NCBI GenBank assembly: GCA_903813345.2
Contig: CAIIXF020000009.1
Coordinates: 21,541,759-21,605,758, forward strand
DNA: 64,000 nt
Direction: 5' to 3'
Origin: Owenia fusiformis
Taxonomy: Eukaryota; Annelida; Polychaeta; Sabellida; Oweniidae
Below are positions 1 to 10,654 of this stretch, piece after piece (the stretch's first letter is position 1; every line of letters starts with the position of its first letter). The notes under the pieces are model-generated. The model had not been told where the DNA came from and ran no database searches. It saw only the letters and a list, made by a program, of their open reading frames with translations. A program made the position numbers and the translations under genes.

Positions 1-265
1 AATTTTCCTTCATTGGGACTCACATTTTTCAGAGCCTAATGCAAGCGCTGATTTTTATTGAACGTCAAATTGACATTTATTTACGCCTTCTAAGCGATTT
101 AGATATTAAATTTCTGTTCATAATGAGTAAATAATTTGAAGAGTCTAAATTACTCCCGGTCAGTTTTCACTGGATGTGAACAGGTGAAATTATCATAATC
201 ATTAGTTCACCAACATTATACACATGTCTCCCATGCATAAAAATATATAGATAGACAATCTATTT

Positions 266-590
266 CAGGGCTGTCAACTTGGGACCACCTAATATGAGTG
301 ACTTCAAAATGTTGGACACCTAAGTCCAAATCTGAACAATTTCCAATGAACATGCGTGACACATACGGGATTCGCGTGACAAATCCGAAAAAATTGCGTT
401 CGGTTTTTCCGGCGTTCGTATTTTTACCGTATCGTAAACATATTTCGAAAAAATTTCTACAGAAATATTTTTGCTTGACAATTACCAGGTAAAATGCGTA
501 TTTTGCGTGACATTTTCTGTCACGCAAAAAAAACTGGCGTGACTTCAAATTCCTCAGCAAATGCGTGACAAATACGCAAATTGCGGGACG
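266..590 (+). mobile_element. hAT-like MITE, copy 1, right end lost
   Basis: Starts CAGGGCTGTCAACTTGGG and matches the complete copy at 13777-14262 along most of its length (TIR, the GTCCAAATCTGAACA segment, the TTTTTGCTTGACAATTACC segment and the GCGTGAC-rich tail). The right TIR is missing: sequence diverges after TTGCGGGACG. It is non-coding; open frames on both strands here are by-products of low stop density. The repeated short motif GCGTGAC(A) in the right half is characteristic of this family. Confidence 0.6.
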
Positions 591-1535
591 TTAATCTTCA
601 TCTTAATCTACGCTTAATAGAAAACAAACATGGATATGGGTGTCCTGATTTCGCTTGTGAAACCTCACTTGTCATTGGATAAATTAGTTATGTGATGATC
701 GGTTTTAAATAATGATCACTGGGAAGATTTCAGAGAAAGAGCGTATATCATATAATGTTTATTGGTGATATGTTGACATTGCTGATCATTATTGACATCG
801 CTGACGGCGAAAAAATACCAAAAGGTAACGCTCTGCGCGAATGTCACTCATGGTGAATTTCTGATGGAACTTCTCACTACGACACAATAACCATTTAACA
901 GGATAGTGTATGACCACTATCAGATAATTTAACCGAGTTGTTTGTAGCTTCACAATTTACATTAATGTTTACAATCGCACTAGACATGTGAGCCCAGGTA
1001 TGTGAGGCTGATCTGAGAAGTCTTGATAAACAATAGTTCTGTCAAAAAATGATTAAATTAAATTGCATAAGATTCGGAATGAAAGTGCCCCATCCATATT
1101 TCATATTTGATTAAAAATAATTAATGCATTGGGCAAATAGAATCCTTTTTATTGCAGTTAATTCAAAATAATATTCCTATGCTGGCTGTACTAATTCTTC
1201 AAAACTTTCCATCATTGACGTCATTGATTTGACTCATTTGCATACAACCAATCAGCGCGCCGGAAATTATTGATTTTCTTTACTTTGTGGAAAGGTGAAT
1301 AGAAGACTTTTAATTTTCCCTCAAAACTTAGACAATATTTGACTTTTAACAAACGGCGGATTATCAAAAACAAACGGCGATTTTGGACACTCGCCCCCTG
1401 CAATTGAAAGCCCAGCTAATGCTCCCAGGTTCTGTAGGATAGCACCAATATCGCTGTCCAGAACTGCTGATATCATAAAACATATGTTATGTACATATTA
1501 CATGACATATAATGTTATTGATATGTTGATTTCAG
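591..1535. other. Intronic sequence, no gene seen
   Basis: AT-rich sequence upstream of exon A. It ends in a good 3-prime splice signal (TTGATTTCAG, 1526-1535). A short CCAATCAGCGCG stretch lies near 1250. I see no exon of the coiled-coil gene and no TIR pair. Confidence 0.5.
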
Positions 1536-1704
1536 CTTTAAAGACACAAGTGAATGCTAAGAATGCAGCCCTCAGTGATGTTCACATGCAGGTTGATGAC
1601 CTGAAGATTGCTTTACGTAGAGAGGTGGATGAGAAGAATGCCCTCAACGTGCACTACCAACAGAGACTGGGGGAGAGGCAGACAGAGGTTGAGCAGTTCA
1701 AGAG
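1536..1704 (+). CDS. CCDC57: CCDC57-like coiled-coil protein, internal exon A
   Basis: Exon of 169 bp between acceptor TTGATTTCAG and donor GAG|GTATGG. It enters in phase 1 and leaves in phase 2, so the last codon is AG plus the first G of exon B (Arg). It encodes about 56 residues beginning LKTQVNAKNAALSDVH and ending QTEVEQFK: charged, Gly/Pro-poor heptad sequence typical of a long coiled coil. The four exons in the window read as one frame, and their order and spacing agree with the N-terminal coiled coil of vertebrate CCDC57 (from memory, not a search). CCDC57 is a centrosome/centriolar-satellite protein involved in centriole duplication and microtubule organisation. The start codon lies upstream of the window. 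The exon end is copied in the following minisatellite. Another long coiled-coil protein is possible but less likely. Confidence 0.8.
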
Positions 1705-2060
1705 GTATGGATACAGGGTGTGCCATAAGCTAAGGAGCTGAGATTGAAATACAGGGTGAATCATAAGCATGGTGCAACATAATAATGTAGGTTGGAAAAA
1801 GGGTGTGTCATAACTTAAGCAGTATAAAAGGTTAAAATACAGGGTGTCCTGAGGAAGATGCAAAGCAAGTGGTTGGAATACAGGGTATGTTATAATAAAA
1901 TAAGCAGAGTGCAACATAAGAGGTTTATTTATTACACTGTATGTCATTAGCAAAGCAGTTAAAGATGTGGAAATTAATACTGGGTGTGTCAAAGGCTAAG
2001 TAGTTCAAGAGGTAAAAATACAGGGTGTGTCATAATCTAAGCAGTTCATGAGATAAATAA
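1692..2060 (+). repeat. Decayed minisatellite derived from the exon A/intron junction
   Basis: The last bases of exon A and the start of its intron (AGCAGTTCAAGAG, then GTATGGATACAGGGTGTG and CATAAGCTAA) recur in degraded form about every 45-60 bp to about 2060. Clear later copies are at 2000-2040 (AGTTCAAGAG then GTAAAAATACAGGGTGTG, with CATAATCTAA) and 2039-2053. Intermediate copies keep ATACAGGGT at about 1749, 1836 and 1879. The best copy re-creates a plausible 5-prime splice site, AAGAG|GTAAAA, at 2011/2012. Confidence 0.65.
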
Positions 2061-2394
2061 AAACTTGCGGAACTTAAATTAAATAGATGAATGCGTAATT
2101 TTGAACTCGCGTAATTTTCCATGTCAACAGTATATTAAACTATTAAGATAGTGAAACAGGGTTTAGGTTTTCTCATACATTAAAGAACAGGTCCATTTAA
2201 CAGACTATTGGTCCACTTAGACTTTTTCTGAAAAACTCATTCTTCCATTTACTTTTAAAACTGATTGCAAGTTGTAGATAAACCTTTCTTCTTGAGATGT
2301 GCAATTTCAAAAAGTGGCATAAGTTCTCAGTTTCTTTGAAAAATTGGCAGTAAGAACCCCTATCACAAGGCTGTCTGAATATGGGTACACATTA

Positions 2395-2631
2395 CAGTTG
2401 GGGACAAAAATAAATGACAGGTCGATTTTCGATCACCATTTCCTAATTATGGTGGTCTGAAAGCCCATAACTTCCAATATTGTCTAGATACATATCCCTT
2501 AAAATTTGTATATTTTACATTTTGTATAATCTCATCCACTGATGTATGGCCTCTTGTAAATTCTCTTATTTTTAACATGGGAAATCCTCACTTCAGCAAA
2601 TCCACCTGTCATTTATTTATGTCCCCAACTG
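2395..2631. mobile_element. Tc1/mariner-type MITE, 237 bp
   Basis: Starts CAGTTGGGGACA and ends TGTCCCCAACTG. The inverted repeat continues inward through TAAATGACAGGT / CACCTGTCATTTA. Each end is flanked by TA (2393-2394 and 2632-2633), the Tc1/mariner target. No transposase; non-autonomous. Confidence 0.8.
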
Positions 2632-2832
2632 TATGTTTACCATCAAAATAATATCAAAACTTATCATTATATAGAATTTAATATATGGAACATATGGCAT
2701 ACAAGTATTCGGAGAAGAAAATTGACAAAATCTAGCGATGTATGTAGTTTACCTATGCAAATCTAGAAAACATTGTCATTTTTCGTTCACTTTGTTATCA
2801 AGTTTTAGCATGGTGCTCATTCCCTTTCATTG

Positions 2833-2965
2833 AAAAGTTAACTGTCAGCCCACACTCCCACAAAAAATATATTGAAACTGTATAATGCAGAGACTGTAAA
2901 GTAGCTTCTCTGCAAATATCATTTTTGTGGGAGTTTGGGCTTACCACTAAAACTTAACTTTTGTG
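2833..2965. repeat. Hairpin-forming MITE-like repeat
   Basis: AAAAGTTAACTGTCAGCCCA plus CACTCCCACAAAAA on the left pairs, with a few mismatches, with TTTTTGTGGGAGTTTGGGCT and AACTTAACTTTTG on the right. The loop is about 40 bp. No clear target duplication, so superfamily is unassigned. Confidence 0.6.
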
Positions 2966-4475
2966 ATGAAAATAAGCCTGACTGGTTTATGTTTTCAATA
3001 TGGCTGCTAACCTGAGCATACATGTACACTACATAACTGCATGTACAGATTAGGCCATCCAAAATTAATTATATGTTGGCATTCTGATGAAGAGCCTTAT
3101 ATTAAAAACTACAAAACCTTCATTTATTTAAAGGGTTTTATATATTATTTAAGAGTGAAAATGCAATAACACATTGTGCCAAAGCAAGTAACACACCTCT
3201 CGAGTTCAGATGACCTTGTTAATGAAGTTTACATACATGTAGTATTTAATCAAAATCTTGGAACTCATTTCGCTACAATATAATCCAAGATCACAATTCC
3301 CTTTGTCATTTATATACATTACAAGTAGAGAGTAGATGGGGGACATTTTGTTTTTTCTGAAAAGATAGAATTTAGTGACATTATTATAAAAAAATCTTTG
3401 AATGGCCTAAGTGTTTTTCTAAATAGGGAATAAGTAGAAATTATTTTAGGAAATCTTTTGAGTGTCATGCCATTGGTTAATCTGAAAACATAGGATCAAA
3501 TCCTATGGTGCCTTACATTTTATGATATATATTGAGAGAGGATTTCTCTGAATTATTTGTGTTTCAAATATGGGAACTGCAAATTGGCAAATAACTTTAA
3601 AAGTAAGTGTACATTCAAACATTTTAATTTCAAATGCCAAATAAAATGCCAAATGCCAATGGGCATTTAGTAAAAGTGACCCTATAACTATTTAGAATAT
3701 GGCAAACATGTTTAGAAAACTGGCGAGAAGCAATTGAAATAAGAAAATCCATTATTTTTGAAGTGCCCTTGTGTGCATTTAATTTCAGTCATTTTATCCT
3801 AATTGCCCATGGGCATTTAAAATAATAATCACATCCCAACTCTTAAAACATGCTTAGGATACTGTTAGAGTCTCAAAAGGGAACAAGAACATTCATTTTT
3901 GAAACAAGAAAATTTAGTCCCCCTAAAAATGCACATATCGGTATTTATTCTCAAGATTTTCAGGTAATTGCCCGTGATATTTTATTAAAAAAATTTAAAA
4001 AATTTCTATTCACATGTCTTTTTATCAGTCACAATCAAAATAAAGCCAATTGCTCTCATTTCTTGGATTAGAAACAGTAAAATTTTGACAAAAATAGCAA
4101 CTCTCAAAGTTGACCTTTAAACCACCCTAGTGTCAAGGTCAAATGTCAAAACTCTCAGAAATCACATTTTAAGTAATGAGTCATACTTCCTCTTCCATGT
4201 CAATATATACTTGTTTTGTAGGGGGGCTAAAAGAGGGGTTTACCGCCACCTGTCCTTTTGGTACAAACTTAATTTTTTTTATATTGCATTGATTTTTAGG
4301 TTTCAATGAATATTTTATTGTTCTATATATTTGATGTAAATCATTTCTATTCTTTATTCTCCTTAAGTCCACTTGCACTCAATACGTGATATCATTCATA
4401 AATAACATTAAAATCTTGGCTCTTTTCATATTGTTTCATGCCAACTATCTGTAATTCATTCAATAAGTCATTTGT
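2966..4475. other. Intronic sequence, no gene seen
   Basis: AT-rich. Only short AAATGCCAATGGGCATTT-type repeats around 3630-3810 were noted. No exon or TIR element recognised. Confidence 0.5.
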
Positions 4476-4599
4476 AACTAGATGTATAAGATTGCAAGCA
4501 ATCGTATAAAGATTGCAAGCAATCTTACGGAGGCCCCGTAGGCTTTTTTGAACATTTAAAGGTCAGCCAAAGGTCAAATCTTAAAAACAAGGTCATATA

Positions 4600-6420
4600 T
4601 GAACTCCAGGCATCTTGTAGATGATTTTTAAAAAAAAAGTTTGGTCAATTTGAAGCAATGTGAAATTTGACCTTGAAAAATTTCAACATTAGACCTTTTT
4701 CAGTTTTTGAGGTCCAATATCTCAAAACTGGTGCAGAATTTTAATAGATAATCAATTGTTATTATGTGTAAAAGCTTTAGAGGAATATATATCCTGACTT
4801 TAATTCAAAAATATTGATTTGTAGTCACAATCTTTGAGAAACTTAGAAAACACAGTTTGTGATCTTGTTTGATGACCTTGACCTTTGACTTTGAAAATTT
4901 TACTTTTTTAGACCTCAGTATATCTTTTCTGATTGAATAAACCTAAATTTGAATCCAGAAAATCAATTTGAAAAATCAACTTTTTTGACCTTTCGAAGGT
5001 CACTGAAGGTCAACTAAAGCTCATAGGTCAAAACTAAGGTCAGATTTGAGTTCCTGAGATCTTGTAGATGCTTTTAAAAAAAAGATTTGGTCAATTTGGA
5101 GCAAGTTGAAATTTGACCTTCAAAAATTTCGAAATTTGACCTTTTTTCAGTTTTTGAGTTCTAATATCTCAAAACTGGAGCAAAATTTTAATAAATAGTC
5201 AAGTGCTAATATGTGTAGAACCTTTAGAGGAATATATATTCTGACTTTCAGTAAAAAAAATTGATTTGTAGTCTCCAATTTTGAGAAACTTAGAAAACAC
5301 AGTTTGTGATTTCGTTTGATGACCTTGACCTTTGACCTTGCAAATTTTACTTTTTTAGACCTCAGTGGGTCTTTTGTTGAAAAATCAACTTTTTTGACCT
5401 TTCGGAGGTCACTGAAGGTCAACCAAAGGTCAAAGGTCAAAAGTAAGGTCAGATTTGGAATCCTGAGAACTTGTAGATGAGTTTTAAAAAGAATTTGGTC
5501 AATTTGAAGCAAGTGGAAATTTAGTCTTGAAAAGTTTCGAAATTTGACCTTTTTTCAGTTTTTGAGTTCTAATATCTCAAAACTGGTACACAATTTTAAT
5601 AAATAGTCAATTGCTAATATGTGTAGAACCTATAGAGGAATATATATCCTGACTTTCATGAAAAAATATTGATTTGTAGTCACCAAAACTTAGAAACTTA
5701 GAAAACACAGTTTGTGATTTAGTTTGATGACCTTGACCTTTGACCTTGCAAATTTTACTTTTTTAGACCTCAGTGGGTATTTTGTGATCAAATGTACCTA
5801 AATTTGAATCCAGAAAATCAATTTGAAAAATCAACTTTTTGACCTTTCGGAGGTCACTGAAGGTCAACCAAAGGTCAAAGGTCAAAAGTAAGGTCAGATT
5901 TGGAATCCTGAGAACTTGTAGATGAGTTTTAAAAAAAAATTTGGTCAATTTGAAGCAAGTTGAAATTTAGTCTTGAAAAGTTTCGAAATTTGACCTTTTT
6001 TCAGTTTTTGAGTTCTAATATCTCAAAACTGGTACACAATTTTAATAAATAGTCAACTGCTAATATGTGTAGAACCTATAGAGGAATATATATCCTGACT
6101 TTCATGAAAAAATATTGATTTGTAGTCACCAAAACTTAGAAACTTAGAAAACACAGTTTGTGATTTAGTTTGATGACCTTGACCTTTGACCTTGCAAATT
6201 TTACTTTTTTAGACCTCAGTGGGTCTTTTGTGATCAAATGTATCTAAATTTGAATCCAGAAAATCAATTTGAAAAATCAACTTTTTTGACCTTTCGAAGG
6301 TCACTGAAGGTCAACCAAAGGTCAAAGGTCAAAACTAAGGTCAGATTTGAGTTCCTGAGAACTCGTAGATGATTTTAAAAAAAAAATTTGGTCAATTTGA
6401 AGCAAGTTGAAAAATGACAA
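4600..6420 (+). repeat. About 445-bp tandem repeat of E1a, roughly 4 units
   Basis: The landmark GGTCAATTTGAAGCAA recurs at about 4644, 5089, 5497, 5942 and 6389, i.e. every 445-447 bp except one 408-bp unit with an internal deletion near 5376. Each unit carries two AGGTCA-rich clusters. The repeats leave long minus-strand open frames (for example 5147-5512), which I do not regard as genes. Confidence 0.85.
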
Positions 6421-6732
6421 ATTTTTACCGTTTTTTGAAGTCAATTATCTCAAAAACGGTAAAAAATTAACGCGAACATATAGTGAGTAATTTGTAGGGA
6501 ATGCTTATATCTAGTTACATTTTAATTCATCGCAAGAAATAATGAAGTATGAGGATGAAATCTGAGAAACTTAGAAAAAACTTTGATTTGACCTAGATTT
6601 TGACCTTTGACCTTGACCTAGATAAAAATTCCTTTCCCGGTAAGTTCAACCTAGGTCCCTAGTAGGTTCATATAGTAGATAGTTGAAATCTAGTTAGAAG
6701 TAGGAGAAAAAGTGCAGAGAAGAATAAATAAT

Positions 6733-8865
6733 AACTAGATTTGTGAAATTGAACAAGTTCAATTTAAGACTCCAGATTTATTTTACCTAGATAGATCAGT
6801 AAAGAGCTGAGTAAGTAACTGAGTAATTAGCTGAGTAAGTACCTTAGTAGTAGTTGAGTAAGTAGCTGAGTAAGTAACTGAGTAAAAAGCTGAGTAGGTA
6901 GCTGAGTAAGTAGCTGAGTAAGTACCTGAGTTAGTAGCTGAGTAAGTTGCTAAGTAAGTAATAACTAATTAAGTAATTGAGTAAGTAGTCAAATAAGTAG
7001 CTGAGTAGGTAGAGAGGTAAAGTAGGGTATGCAGGAATTTTTGAAAGTATATTTGATCAATCTGCATCGTGAATACTGGCAAGTGCGAATTTCAAACTTC
7101 AAAATGGCGTAGAATCTAAACCTGGGGTCGGATTGCAATTTTTGCTACAAGTATACAAAATTTCGGAGAATATCATTGAAGTGTAGTGTCAGAATCGCAA
7201 AATAAGAAAAAACTATGAATTTGACCTAGATTTTTTAAACTAGGTATTTTGGTGTCCAAACTTTGAAGGAAAGTAGCTTTTGAGGTCCCCTTCTTCTATG
7301 GGCTTTCATTATGTTTAGCTGTACTCATTCTATATCTCGTATTTTTACACTTCAAAAAAGTATTCGGTCCCAATGATTTAACATGGGGCACCAAATTTAG
7401 CGATTTTTGAGATCTCAAAACGCCATAACTTCAGAACAAGTAGTCGGATCGAAATTTGGTTTGCAGATCTAGATTTCTGAGAAAATTCTACCCTTAATTC
7501 ATAACTCATACGTTAATTTTGGAAAACTTTTTACTTTGGCCTACTTTTTGGACACCATATCTCAAAAGTGGGTCAAAATACTTTCTGACGGCAAAACGCT
7601 AACACTATAAGCATACTCTTTGCTACCTGTATACAAAATTTTAAAGCAAATCATTTAAATATAGTGTCAGAATCGCAAAAATAAGGGAAAACTATAAATT
7701 TGACCTAGATTTTGACCTAGGCATTTTGGTGTCCAAATTTTGGAGCTAAGTAGCCTTCGAGGTCCCCTTCTTTAATAGGCTTTCATTAAATTAAGCTGTA
7801 CTCAGTCTATATCTTGTATTTTACACTTCAAAAAAATATTTTTTCCCATTGCCATAACATGGGGCACCAAATTTAGCGATTTTTGAGCTATCAAAACGAC
7901 ATAAATTCCAAACCAAAAGCCGGATTGAAATTTGGTTTGCAGATTTGGATTCCTGAGAAAATTCTACCCTTAATTCATAACTCATACGTTAAATTTGGAG
8001 AACTTTTTAGTTTGACCTACTTTTCGGACACCATATCTCAAAAGTGGGTCAAAATACTTCCTGACGGCAAAAGGCTAACACTATAAGCATACTCTTGGCT
8101 ACATGTACACAAATTTTCGAAGAATATAATTAATCTGTAGTGTCAGAATCGCAAAAATAAGGAAAAACTTTGAATTTGACCTAGATTTTGACCTAGGCAT
8201 TTTGGTGTCCAAATTTTTATGAAAAGAAGGTCTTGTGGTCCCTTTCTTTTATGGGCTTCCATTATGTTTAGCTGTGCTTAGTCTATATCTCGTATTTTAC
8301 ACTTCAAAAAAATATTTTTTCCCATTGAATTAACATGGGGCAACAAATTTAGCGATTTTTGAATTTTCAAAACGCCATAACTTCTGAACCGGAAGTCAGA
8401 TCGAAATTTGGTTTTCAGATTCGGAATCCTGAGAAAATTTCCCATAAGACTAATATCCTGGACATTGGATTCGGTGAAATTTTTTTTGGACCTCGTTTTC
8501 GGACACTGATATCTCGAAATCGGTTTGAGATACCAAAAAACTAAATCGACCATAGGTTTTCTACTTTTTTATGAGGAACACAATGAAAAAAACCAGGATC
8601 AAAAATATTGAAGGACGACCGAGATAATGGGAAAAAGTGACAAAGTACTGGATTTGACCTAGTTCTTGACCTTTGACCTAGATAAAAATTTGACCTAATT
8701 TCCCAGAAAGCCAGATACATTCCCTAGTTAATCATGTAAGCAGCTTAAAGTAAGCTCTTCTAGTTGGTGAGAAATCTGGGAAGGAGGAAGAAGAATAATA
8801 ATAATAATAATAATAATAAAGAAAACTGGCAAAAGCAATAGACTCCAGATTTTCATCTGGAGTCT
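6733..8865 (+). mobile_element. Helentron-like element E2a inserted in E1a
   Basis: Starts AACTAGATTTGTG, palindrome TTGAACAAGTTCAA (6749-6762), then AAGACTCCAGATT. Next comes a (GAGTAAGTAGCT)n minisatellite (about 6790-7020), then tandem repeats of about 477 bp (the phrase ATATCTCAAAAGTGGGTCAA recurs at about 7557 and 8033; a diverged third copy lies near 8510). The end is an AAT microsatellite and a hairpin with stems AGACTCCAGAT/ATCTGGAGTCT (8840-8865), then AAT. The flanks rejoin to give exactly the sequence of the uninterrupted sister element E1b, with no target duplication. Non-coding. Confidence 0.7.
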
Positions 8866-8878
8866 AATAAAGAATAAT

Positions 8879-10320
8879 AACTAGATGTATAAGAAGATTG
8901 CAAGCAATCTTATGGAGGCCCCGTAGGCTTTTTTGAACATTTAAAGGTCAGCCAAAGGTCAAATCTTAAATACAAGGTCATATATGAACTCCAGGCATCC
9001 TGTAGATGATTTTTAAAAAAAAGTTTGGTCAATTTGAAGCAATGTGAAATTTGACCTTGAAGAATTTCAACATTAGACCTTTTTCAGTTTTTGAGGTCCA
9101 ATATCTCAAAACTGGTGCAGAATTTTAATAGATAATCAATTGTTAATACGTGTAAAACCTTTAGAGGAATATATATCCTGACTTTAATTCAAAAATATTG
9201 ATTTGTAGTCACAAACTTTGAGAAACTTAAAAAACACAGTTTGTGATCTTTTTAGATGACCTTGATCTTTGACCTTGAAAACTTTCCTTTTTAGACCTCA
9301 GTATATCTTTTCTGATTGAATAAATCTAGATTTGAATCCAGAAAATCAATTTGAAAAATCAACTTTTTTGACCTTTCGAAGGTCACTGAAGGTCAACTAA
9401 AGGTCATAGGTCAAAACTAAGGTCAGATTTGAGTTCCTGAGACCTTGTAGATGCTTTTTAAAAAAAAGTTTGGTCAATTTAGAGCAAGTTGAAATTTATC
9501 CTTGAAAAATTTCGAAATTTGACCTTTTTTCAGTTTTTGAGTTCTAATATCTCAAAACTGGAGCAAAATTTTAATAAATAGTCAATTGCTAATATGTGTA
9601 GAACCTTTAGGGGAACATATATTCTGACTTTCAGTAAAAAAAATTGATTTGTAGTCTCCAATTTTGAGAAACTTAGAAAACACAGTTTGTGATTTCGTTT
9701 GATGACCTTGACCTTTGACCTTGCAAATTTTACTTTTTTAGACCTCAGAAGGTCTTTTGTGAATAAATATACCTAAATTTGAATCCAGAAAATCGATTTG
9801 AAAAATCAACTTTTTTGACCTTTCGGAGGTCACTGAAGGTCAACTAAAGGTCAAAGGTCAAAAGTAAGGTCAGATTTGGAATCCTGAGAACTTGTAGATG
9901 AGTTTTAAAAAAAATTTGGTCAATTTGAAGCAAGTTGAAAAAAGACCTTTTTTGACCTTTTTTTGACCTTCAATATCTCAAAATCTAGGCAAAATGTCTC
10001 TAGACGGCAAAAGGCTAAGACTAATAGAATACTAATATCTATCTGTATGCAAAAATTCAGCCAAAAATATTGAAGTGTAGTGTCAGGATTTGAGAAACTT
10101 GAAAAAAACTTAGATTTGACCTAGATTTTGACCTTTGACCTTGACCTAGATAAAAATTCCTTTCCCGGTAAGTTCAACCTAGGTCCCTAGTAGGTTCATA
10201 TAGTAGATAGTTGAAATCTAGTTAGAAGTAGGAGAAAAAGTGCAGAGAAGAATAAATAATAATAAAGAATAATAAATAATATCTATAAAATCTATAGGAG
10301 GCCCCCCGTTGGGGCCTCCT
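8879..10320 (+). mobile_element. Helentron-like element E1b inserted in E1a
   Basis: Same family as E1a: AACTAGATGTATAAG, palindrome GATTGCAAGCAATC (8896-8909), GGAGGCCCCGTAGGC, then 446-447-bp tandem units (landmarks at about 9026, 9472 and 9919), the CCCGGTAAGTTCAACC segment, an AAT-rich stretch and the terminal hairpin AGGAGGCCCC/GGGGCCTCCT (10296-10320). Being uninterrupted, it shows what E1a looked like before E2a and E1b landed. Non-coding. Confidence 0.7.
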
Positions 10321-10370
10321 AATAAATAATATCTATAAAATCTATAGGAGGCCCCCCGTTGGGGCCTCCT
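10296..10370 (+). other. Two successive terminal hairpins of E1b and E1a
   Basis: A 50-bp module (AATAAATAATATCTATAAAA, TCTAT and the hairpin) occurs twice: hairpins at 10296-10320 and 10346-10370, each with a 10-bp perfect stem and CCGTT loop and each followed by AAT. The first ends the inner element E1b, the second the outer element E1a. A simple 50-bp duplication is the alternative. Confidence 0.7.
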
Positions 10371-10421
10371 AATAATATATCATTGAACTTTGAAATTTGC
10401 AATTTTCACTAACTCTTCCAG

Positions 10422-10543
10422 GCTTAAGGATTCTGAACTATCCACCCAAAAACAGACCAGTGATAGTGAAAGAAGACAACTTCAGCAAAAGGTCCTTGAA
10501 TTAGAAGAGGAATTACAGATGCAGAAGCATGATCTTACAACAG
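10422..10543 (+). CDS. CCDC57: CCDC57-like coiled-coil protein, internal exon B
   Basis: Exon of 122 bp, acceptor AACTCTTCCAG and strong donor ACAG|GTGAGTA. Enters in phase 2 (completing an Arg codon from exon A) and leaves in phase 1. Encodes about 40 residues, LKDSELSTQKQTSDSERRQL followed by a QKVLELEEELQMQKHDL stretch, all heptad-like. Separated from exon A by an 8.7-kb intron full of Helentron-like repeats and from exon C by 7.3 kb. No stop codon arises when joined to its neighbours. The donor lies only about 110 bp from the mariner relic downstream. Confidence 0.8.
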
Positions 10544-10654
10544 GTGAGTACCTTAAAGCATATGTCTAAGTACATGTCAAATTATGAAATATCAAACTTC
10601 ATTTGAATAGTAATGTCCTCCAGTCTCATATTAGTTCATTGTTCGGCCCTTCTA

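Larger units (their letters stand above)
4476..10370 (+). mobile_element. Helentron-like element E1a (outer copy), interrupted by E2a and E1b
   Basis: The 5-prime end is AACTAGATGTATAAG followed by the palindrome GATTGCAAGCAATC (4490-4503, repeated at 4511-4524) and GGAGGCCCCGTAGGC. The body is 445-bp tandem repeats (to about 6420), then a unique 3-prime segment and an AAT-rich stretch. That stretch breaks at about 6732, resumes at 8866-8878, breaks again, and finishes at 10321-10370 with its own hairpin (AGGAGGCCCC/GGGGCCTCCT, 10346-10370) followed by AAT, giving CTAAT. The insertions are E2a and E1b. Hairpin plus CTRRT end, a subterminal motif shared by both ends, internal tandem repeats and absence of target duplication are Helitron/Helentron (HINE) traits. 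No Rep-helicase is present. It lies in the first CCDC57 intron of the window, sense orientation. Confidence 0.65.

Noticed and set aside
5147-5948. Long minus-strand frames (121 and 61 codons) with the shared peptide FKTHLQVLRIPNLTLLLTF
   Set aside because: They are translations of the 445-bp tandem repeat; the frame is not kept in other units and has no start or splice context.
4600-8700. CRISPR-like regular repetition
   Set aside because: Units are 445-477 bp without unique spacers, and the sequence is a eukaryotic intron.
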